From NCBI GenBank assembly GCA_937923795.1, contig CALDWI010000080.1, positions 1 to 44,048 of the forward strand: a DNA stretch of 44,048 nt, read 5' to 3'. A model generated the notes under the pieces. The model saw only the letters and a program-made list of their open reading frames with translations. It was not told the DNA's origin and made no database searches. Positions 38,812 through 44,048 of the stretch are shown piece by piece; position 1 is the first letter of the stretch; the number at the start of each line of letters is the position of its first letter. This DNA comes from an uncultured Collinsella sp. GTDB lineage: Bacteria > Actinomycetota > Coriobacteriia > Coriobacteriales > Coriobacteriaceae. A program made the translations under genes and the position numbers.

Positions 38812-40989
38812 ATGAACTTCCGCTCATCTCTCGCCTGCACCTCGAGCGATATCGCCCGCTGGGGGCTGCGCTCCGTCCTTAAGCGCCAGGGCGGCGTACT
38901 CCCCGGCCGCATCGCCATGAAGATCAACCCCGAGCTGCTGAGCGACCTCGCGGGCCTTGTCGACCGCAGCGTGGTGATCACCGGCACCAACGGTAAGACC
39001 ACCACCTCCAACCTCATCGCCGACGCCGTTGCCGCCAGCGGCGCCACCGTGGTATGCAACCGCGCCGGCAACAATATGGAGCCGGGCGTGGTGGGCGCGC
39101 TGCTCGAGGCCCGCGGCGGCCTTAAGCACACCAGCAGCGGCAAGCGCGTGGGCGTTTTTGAGTGCGACGAGCTCTACACGGTGCGCGTCCTGCCCAAGCT
39201 CAAGCCGACCTACTTTGTGCTGCTCAACCTGTTCCGCGACCAGCTGGATCGCTACGGCGAGATCGACCACACCCAAGACGTCATCGCCCACGCGCTGGAG
39301 CTTTCGCCGGCAACGACGCTCATCTATAACGCCGATGATCCGCTGTGCGCCTCGATCGCCGCGCGCGTTCCCAACATGAGCATCGCCTTTGGCATCGACG
39401 GCGCCACGGGCACCGAGTCCGATCGCATTAGTGACTCGCGTTTTTGCTCGCAGTGCAACGCGCCGCTGGAGTACGACTATGTGCAGTACGGCCAGCTCGG
39501 AGCCTATCATTGTCCTTCGTGCGGCTGGAGTCGTCCCGCGCTGCTCCGTCGCGTGACGGACGTTGAGCTCACCTGCAACGGCTACGGCTTTGACCTGAAC
39601 TTTGGACCCGATACCGACGCACCCACAACGCACATCGCCACGCGCTACAACGGCCTGTACATGGTCTACAACGTTGCCGCCGCCTTCTTTGCGGCGCGCG
39701 AGCTGGGCGTAGACGCGGCGCATCTGCAGCCCACGCTCGATGCCTATGTCCCCGCCGGCGGACGCATGGGCCGCTGGGAGATCGCCGGCCGTACCGTCGA
39801 GGCTAACCTGGCCAAAAATCCCGTGGGCTTCGATCGCCAGATCCAGTCCATTAAAACGGCAGGCGGCAGGCTCTGTGCCTTCTTCCTGAACGACAACGAC
39901 GCCGACGGTCACGATGTCTCGTGGATCTACGACGTCGACTTCGAGCGCATCGCCGATACCCCAGGGCTTGTCGCCTTTGTCGGAGGTACGCGCGCGCACG
40001 ATATGCAGGTACGCCTAAAGTACGCCGGCATCGACGCCGCCATCATCTCGAATATCGAGCAGGCGATCGGCGCCGTGGCAGACGAGGAGGCTGGCGATAC
40101 TTTCTACGCCGTCGCCAACTACACGGCCTTCCCACCACTGGTCAAGGAGCTCGACGAGCTTAAGGGCGCCGATGCGGCTACGGTTGCCGCCCACGCTGCA
40201 ACGTGCGCCGATGGCAGTGCCGTCCCCGTCGGCGTCGCGCCGACCGAGCTTTCGCGCCCCCTGCGCATCGTCTATCTGTACCCCGATGCCCTCAACCTCT
40301 ACGGCGACGGCGGCAATGTCATCGCCCTCGAGCGCCGCTGCGCCTGGCGCGGCATCCCCGTTCGCGTGGACGAGGTCCGCATGGGCGAGTCGCTCGATCT
40401 CACCGACGCCGACATCGTCATGATGGGCGGCGGCTCCGATCGCGACCAGCTGGCCGTGGCGCACGAGCTGCTCGCTCAAAAAGACAAGGTCGCGTCCTAT
40501 GTTGAAGATGGTGGCTCATTGCTTGCCATCTGCGGTAGCTACCAGCTGCTCGGTCGTTCATACTACATGGGCGAGAATCGCATCGAAGGTCTGGGTGTCA
40601 TTTCCGCCGAAACCGTGCGCGGTTCTGACCGCCTGATCGGCAACGTCGCCGTCAAGACCGACCTGGCGCCCGAGCCCTTTGTGGGATTCGAGAACCACGG
40701 CGGCCGCACTCTGCTCGACGCAGATGCCACGCCGCTCGGAACGTCCGTCGTCACGGGCACCGGCAACAACGGCGACGATGGCTTTGAGGGCATCATCTAC
40801 AAGGGCGTCATCGGCACGTACCTGCACGGACCAGCGCTACCCAAGAACCCTGAACTCGCCGACTGGCTCATCGCCCACGCCCTCGAGCACCGCGGCGATG
40901 CGCAGGCCACAGCCCTGCTGCCGCTCAAGCCCCTCGACGACACCTACGAGCACGCCGCCCACGACGCAGCCATGAAGCTGCTCCCCTAG
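38812..40989 (+). CDS. MurT-GatD fusion: lipid II isoglutaminyl synthase
   Basis: A 725-residue single-chain enzyme. Residues 1 to about 450 are MurT: Mur ligase P-loop GTNGKTTTSN (from residue 58), ATP/metal segment LLNLFRDQLDRYGEIDHT, a zinc ribbon (Cys212/215 in FCSQC, Cys234/237 in CPSCGW) and the C-terminal MurT domain. Residues about 485-690 are GatD, a CobQ-like glutaminase: nucleophile Cys574 in LLAICGSYQLLG and His672 in YLHGPALPKNPELAD. Together they turn D-Glu of lipid II into D-isoglutamine using glutamine and ATP. In Staphylococcus and Streptococcus these are two genes forming a dimer; here they are joined by a short Ala-rich linker. It ends at a strong terminator. Confidence 0.92.
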   Translation: MNFRSSLACTSSDIARWGLRSVLKRQGGVLPGRIAMKINPELLSDLAGLVDRSVVITGTNGKTTTSNLIADAVAASGATVVCNRAGNNMEPGVVGALLEARGGLKHTSSGKRVGVFECDELYTVRVLPKLKPTYFVLLNLFRDQLDRYGEIDHTQDVIAHALELSPATTLIYNADDPLCASIAARVPNMSIAFGIDGATGTESDRISDSRFCSQCNAPLEYDYVQYGQLGAYHCPSCGWSRPALLRRVTDVELTCNGYGFDLNFGPDTDAPTTHIATRYNGLYMVYNVAAAFFAARELGVDAAHLQPTLDAYVPAGGRMGRWEIAGRTVEANLAKNPVGFDRQIQSIKTAGGRLCAFFLNDNDADGHDVSWIYDVDFERIADTPGLVAFVGGTRAHDMQVRLKYAGIDAAIISNIEQAIGAVADEEAGDTFYAVANYTAFPPLVKELDELKGADAATVAAHAATCADGSAVPVGVAPTELSRPLRIVYLYPDALNLYGDGGNVIALERRCAWRGIPVRVDEVRMGESLDLTDADIVMMGGGSDRDQLAVAHELLAQKDKVASYVEDGGSLLAICGSYQLLGRSYYMGENRIEGLGVISAETVRGSDRLIGNVAVKTDLAPEPFVGFENHGGRTLLDADATPLGTSVVTGTGNNGDDGFEGIIYKGVIGTYLHGPALPKNPELADWLIAHALEHRGDAQATALLPLKPLDDTYEHAAHDAAMKLLP

Positions 40990-40996
40990 CACCTCA

Positions 40997-41032
40997 CCAC
41001 CACAAAGGGACAGGCACCTTTGTGGTGGTTTT
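40997..41032 (+). terminator. Terminator after murT-gatD
   Basis: A perfect 12-bp stem (CCACCACAAAGG at 40997-41008, CCTTTGTGGTGG at 41017-41028) is followed by TTTTG. A partial copy of the second arm (TGTGGTGGTTTTTC) recurs near 41220-41233. Confidence 0.9.
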
Positions 41033-41049
41033 GACCCGTCCCGGCGGTT

Positions 41050-41190
41050 TGTCTCAATCTGTAACATCTAGACCGTTAAAAGTCGTCTTACTGTTACAGA
41101 ATGAGATGTTCGTCCCGACGCCTGCCTTTTGTCTCGATCTGTAACACATAGAGCCGATTTATCAGCCCAGATGTTACAGGTTGAGATGTT
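41050..41190. repeat. Two tandem copies of an imperfect palindromic element
   Basis: Copy 1 pairs GTCTCAATCTGTAACA (41051-41066) with TGTTACAGAATGAGAT (41092-41107). Copy 2 pairs GTCTCGATCTGTAACA (41131-41146) with TGTTACAGGTTGAGAT (41172-41187). Both loops are 25 bp and the copies are exactly 80 bp apart. The changes keep most of the stem. No gene lies in this 300-bp interval (40990-41287). Confidence 0.75.
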
Positions 41191-41287
41191 TGATGATCGG
41201 GATAGAGAGCCAGCTCCTATGTGGTGGTTTTTCAGTTTGCCAACGATATGTGAACGGCTAAAAAAGTCTGCTATACTCTTTCCCGCT

Positions 41288-41364
41288 GTCCCCATCGTCT
41301 AGCGGCCAAGGACGCCACCCTTTCAAGGTGGATATCGCGGGTTCGAATCCCGCTGGGGGCACCA
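41288..41364 (+). tRNA. tRNA-Glu (anticodon UUC)
   Basis: The cloverleaf is readable: acceptor arms GTCCCCA and TGGGGGC, D arm with CTAGCGGCCAAGG, anticodon stem CCACC/GGTGG with loop CTTTCAA (anticodon TTC), and T arm GCGGG-TTCGAAT-CCCGC. The discriminator is A and the CCA end is encoded. A terminator follows. Confidence 0.97.
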
Positions 41365-41375
41365 TTTGAATTGAA

Positions 41376-41407
41376 GAGCCCGTTACCCTCGCGGTAGCGG
41401 GCTTTTT
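41376..41407 (+). terminator. tRNA-Glu terminator
   Basis: Stem AGCCCGTTACC / GGTAGCGGGCT with loop CTCGC is followed by TTTTTG. Confidence 0.9.
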
Positions 41408-41600
41408 GCTACCGATATGCCGGGATTCGAACCCGACAGGGTGCGGAGCTGAGGAAACGCGCAAGCGTTTTCCAGCGCAGCACGCAAGGAGCGGAGCGAC
41501 GCAGCGGAAGCGGGCGGCGCCAGCCGCACGCGGACATCCCGCTGGGGGCACCACAGAATCTGAGAAGCCCGTTACCAATTCGGTAGCAAAACGGGCTTCA
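41408..41600. repeat. Decayed second tRNA-Glu 3' end and terminator copy
   Basis: ATCCCGCTGGGGGCACCA (41536-41553) repeats the last 18 bases of tRNA-Glu, 189 bp downstream. It is followed by a hairpin with the same AGCCCGTTACC arm as the true terminator (41564-41599) but no T run. Before it lies a T-arm-like CGGGATTCGAACCC (near 41421-41434), then about 100 bp of GC-rich, hairpin-forming sequence (GGAAACGC-GCAA-GCGTTTTCC around 41453-41473). It looks like a second tRNA gene whose body was replaced or interrupted. Confidence 0.65.
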
Positions 41601-41616
41601 AAGCGTCCTTCGCAAA

Positions 41617-41649
41617 CAAAAACCGGGGCCCGCATGATGCGGACCCCGG
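41617..41649 (-). terminator. glnN terminator
   Basis: Stem CCGGGG(C)CCGCA / TGCGG(A)CCCCGG with loop TGA (41623-41649) is followed on the minus strand by TTTTTGTTTG. It lies 31 bp after the glutamine synthetase stop. Confidence 0.9.
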
Positions 41650-41680
41650 CTCAATACCGTGACGATATGTCAGTTACGCC

Positions 41681-43768
41681 CTACACGTAGAACAGGATGT
41701 CGTCGTAGGTCGGGACCGGCCAGTAGTCGGCTGCCACGATCTCCTCCATGGCGTCCACGGCGGCACGCAGCGCATCCATAGCGGGAACGACCTCGTGCGC
41801 GTACACGTTGGCCTGCTCCTGGCCATCGAGGGCCTCAGCCTTCTGATGCACGGCGTCAAGCGCCTTGATGGAGTCGTTGATGGTGGTGATGCCGTTGCAG
41901 AGCTTGTTGAGCGTGTTCTGCTCGCACTGCATGGCGGCCTCAGCACCGGCGGCACGAATAGTCTCAAGGCCCTTAGCGACCTTGGTGGCATAGGCGGTAA
42001 TGACCGGGCGATAGGTACGACGCGCCTCGCGAACCATCGTGGTAGCCTCGATGTTCATGAGCTTGTTGTACTTCTCGAGCTTGCAGTCGTAGCGGCACTG
42101 GGCCTCGGCCTTGGTCAGGACACCCGTCTCCTCAAAGAGCGCGATGGCCTTATCGGAAACAAAGGCGGGCAGGGCGTCGGCCGTGGTCTTGTTGTTGGCA
42201 AGGCCGCGCTTCTCGGCCTCGACGGGCCACTCGTCGGAGTAGCCATCGCCGGAGAAGAGGATACGCTGGTGGTCGGTCAGGACCTTCTTGCAGTACTCGA
42301 GCGCGGCGTCCTGGAACTCATCCTCGGGCGTACCCTCAAGCGCGTCGGCGAAGGACTTGAGCGACTTGGCCACGGCGGCATCGAGCACCAGGTTGGAGTC
42401 GGAGACGTTCTGCTCGGAGCCGCAGGCACGGAACTCAAACTTATTGCCGGTAAAGGCAAACGGGGAGGTGCGGTTGCGGTCGGTGTTGTCCTGCATCAGC
42501 TTGGGCAGGGTATCGGCGCCCAGGTCGAGCACGCCGCGCGTGGCATGGACGGAAGCCTTGCCATCGATGATCTTCTCGACGACCTCGGTAAGCTGGTCGC
42601 CCAGGAAGATGGACATAATCGCCGGAGGAGCCTCGTTGGCGCCCAGACGATGGTCGTTGCCGGCCGAGGCAACGGAGGCACGCAGGAGCTCCTGATAGTT
42701 ATCGACGGCCTCGATCACCGCGGTGAGGAAGACGATGAACTGCAGGTTGTCGAGCGGGGTGTCGCCCGGATCGAGCAGATTCTCGGACTCGGTGCCAAGC
42801 GACCAGTTGTTGTGCTTGCCCGAACCGTTGATGCCCTCAAAGGGCTTCTCGTGCAGCAGGCAGACCAAGTCGTGGCGGGAGGCGATGAGCTTCATCTTCT
42901 CCATCATGACCAGATTCTGGTCGATGGCCTCGTTGACCTCGCCATAGACCGGTGCGAGCTCATGCTGGCAGGGAGCAACCTCGTTGTGCTTGGTCTTGGC
43001 GGGAATGCCAAGCGCCCACAGTTCATCGTCCAGGTCCTTCATATAGGCCGAGACGGTGGGGCGGATAGCGCCAAAGTAGTGCTCCTCGAGCTCCTGGCCC
43101 TTGCAGGGAGCGGCGCCAAAGAGGGTGCGGCCGGTAATGACCAGGTCCTTGCGCTTGCGGTAGGCGTCCTTCTTGATCAGGAAGTACTCCTGCTCGTCGC
43201 CCACGGAAGGAACGACCTTCTTGGGGGTCTTACCGAACAGCGCCAAAACGCGCTTGGACTCACGCGAGAGCGCGGTCATGGAACGCAGCAGCGGGGTCTT
43301 CTTGTCCAGGGCCTCGCCCGTGTAGGAGCAGAAAGCCGTGGGGATGCACAGGACGTCGTCCTTGATAAAGGCGGGGCTAGTGGGATCCCAAGCGGTGTAG
43401 CCACGGGCCTCGAAGGTGGCGCGCAGGCCGCCGTTGGGGAAGCTGGAGGCATCGGGCTCGCCCTGGATGAGGTTCTTGCCCGTAAACTTGGTAATGGCGG
43501 TGCCGTCGTGGTTGGGCTCCAGGAAGCTGTCGTGCTTCTCGGAAGTAATGCCCGAAAGCGGCTGGAACCAATGCGCGTAGTGCGTCGCGCCCTTGGAGAT
43601 GGCCCAGACCTTCATGGCATGGGCAACGGCGTTGGCCACATCCAGGTCGAGCGGCTCACCGCCCTCGAGGGTTGCAGCAAGGCGCTTCCAAATGTCCTTG
43701 GGGAGGTAGTCCTTCATGACTTCCTCAGAGAACACCATGGTCCCGAAGCGGTCAGTAAGTTCGGCCAT
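41681..43768 (-). CDS. glnN: Glutamine synthetase type III
   Basis: A 695-residue glutamine synthetase of the large GSIII class found in Bacteroidetes, cyanobacteria and some anaerobic Gram-positives. It condenses glutamate and ammonia using ATP. Visible features are the N-terminal GSIII domain (FGTMVFSEEVMKDYLPKDIW), the catalytic beta-grasp/barrel segments EVAPCQHELAPVYGEVN and NGSGKHNNWSLGTES, the ATP-site region SPFAFTGNKFEFRACGSEQN and a C-terminal helical extension. AAGGGAG precedes the ATG at 43768; the in-frame start at 43831 lies in the promoter region. Ammonia assimilation is its clear role. Confidence 0.95.
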   Translation of the reverse strand: MAELTDRFGTMVFSEEVMKDYLPKDIWKRLAATLEGGEPLDLDVANAVAHAMKVWAISKGATHYAHWFQPLSGITSEKHDSFLEPNHDGTAITKFTGKNLIQGEPDASSFPNGGLRATFEARGYTAWDPTSPAFIKDDVLCIPTAFCSYTGEALDKKTPLLRSMTALSRESKRVLALFGKTPKKVVPSVGDEQEYFLIKKDAYRKRKDLVITGRTLFGAAPCKGQELEEHYFGAIRPTVSAYMKDLDDELWALGIPAKTKHNEVAPCQHELAPVYGEVNEAIDQNLVMMEKMKLIASRHDLVCLLHEKPFEGINGSGKHNNWSLGTESENLLDPGDTPLDNLQFIVFLTAVIEAVDNYQELLRASVASAGNDHRLGANEAPPAIMSIFLGDQLTEVVEKIIDGKASVHATRGVLDLGADTLPKLMQDNTDRNRTSPFAFTGNKFEFRACGSEQNVSDSNLVLDAAVAKSLKSFADALEGTPEDEFQDAALEYCKKVLTDHQRILFSGDGYSDEWPVEAEKRGLANNKTTADALPAFVSDKAIALFEETGVLTKAEAQCRYDCKLEKYNKLMNIEATTMVREARRTYRPVITAYATKVAKGLETIRAAGAEAAMQCEQNTLNKLCNGITTINDSIKALDAVHQKAEALDGQEQANVYAHEVVPAMDALRAAVDAMEEIVAADYWPVPTYDDILFYV

Positions 43769-44048
43769 ACGGAACTCCCTTCGTATCGGCACCGCGTGAG
43801 AAGCGGTGTTGATTACTAACGAACGAGTCATAGCTTAGACTCGCCGTGTTTCCGCGACATTACCGTTATGTTGCCGTCGCGAAACCAATCAATGAGGTTA
43901 CCGCATCGCGGCGATGTTGCCACCCTCAACAGCCAATCAACTGCATAAATTGCAGACCTCTCCCCATGGTTTAAGGGTAGTCAATTTGGGACGGGGCTTT
44001 ATTAACTGGTATTTCGTATCAGATACCATTCGATATAGCCCCATTCTA
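43769..44048. promoter_or_regulatory. Upstream region of glnN
   Basis: 280 bp to the window edge with no gene. A short inverted repeat TGGTAT / ATACCA (about 44009-44030) lies near the edge, and two related words, ATGTTGCCGTCGCG and GCGGCGATGTTGCC, occur near 43869 and 43909. They may be nitrogen-control sites, but no known consensus can be assigned. Confidence 0.35.

Noticed and set aside
41795..43819. Long open frame (674 codons) on the plus strand opposite glnN
   Set aside because: Antisense shadow of glutamine synthetase with no recognisable domain.
1..44048. CRISPR arrays, prophage structural genes, transposases, integrases or rRNA genes
   Set aside because: No regularly spaced repeats and no recognisable coding sequence for these were found in the window.

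Overview
The window reads as chromosomal DNA of a G+C-rich anaerobic gut actinobacterium of class Coriobacteriia, most likely Collinsella or a close relative. This rests on G/C-ending codons, strong AGGAGG ribosome-binding sites, a type III glutamine synthetase, several iron-containing alcohol dehydrogenases, flavodoxin and ferredoxin-like redox proteins, mannose-class PTS genes and fused lipid II amidation genes. The genus is an inference; no 16S rRNA gene is present.

Positions 1-13.9 kb form an accessory redox and detoxification region. It holds a class-M-like sirtuin, a CMD-cupin protein, an Fe-S flavoprotein facing its likely MerR activator, and a LysR regulator facing a five-gene operon (aldo/keto reductase, exported Tat-lipoprotein flavodoxin, EFR1-type ferredoxin/flavodoxin, exported esterase, DUF4405-like membrane protein). 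A second flavodoxin-like reductase, an aldo/keto reductase - RibD-like - Tat esterase operon, and an aldo/keto reductase - Fe-alcohol dehydrogenase pair follow.

Positions 13.9-26.5 kb are a patchwork of relics and cargo. They include a decayed DUF4143 ATPase, a yjdF gene with a probable riboswitch leader, a ToxN/AbiQ-like toxin with a probable one-base frameshift and a structured leader, and methyltransferase genes behind an IdeR/DtxR-like box. A sugar locus follows: a LevR-type regulator broken by an in-frame TGA, then PTS IIB-IIC-IID-IIA, an intracellular GH172 (DUF2961) hydrolase and a ROK kinase. The 3' end of guaA (26539-26554) is repeated exactly at 16086-16101, which suggests past insertion of a mobile element at the guaA attachment site. 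A 3' fragment of yjdF also lies beside guaA. No integrase is visible.

Positions 26.5-36.1 kb are mostly core genes: guaA, asparaginase, an XRE regulator with a 22-bp palindromic operator, ychF, a multi-cluster 4Fe-4S protein, glycerol dehydrogenase with a truncated paralogue, and an Fe-alcohol dehydrogenase. Positions 36.6-41.0 kb carry two related helical-repeat proteins followed by a single-chain MurT-GatD fusion, the enzyme that amidates lipid II glutamate. After that come two copies of an imperfect palindromic element, tRNA-Glu(UUC) with a decayed 3' duplicate, and glnN on the minus strand.
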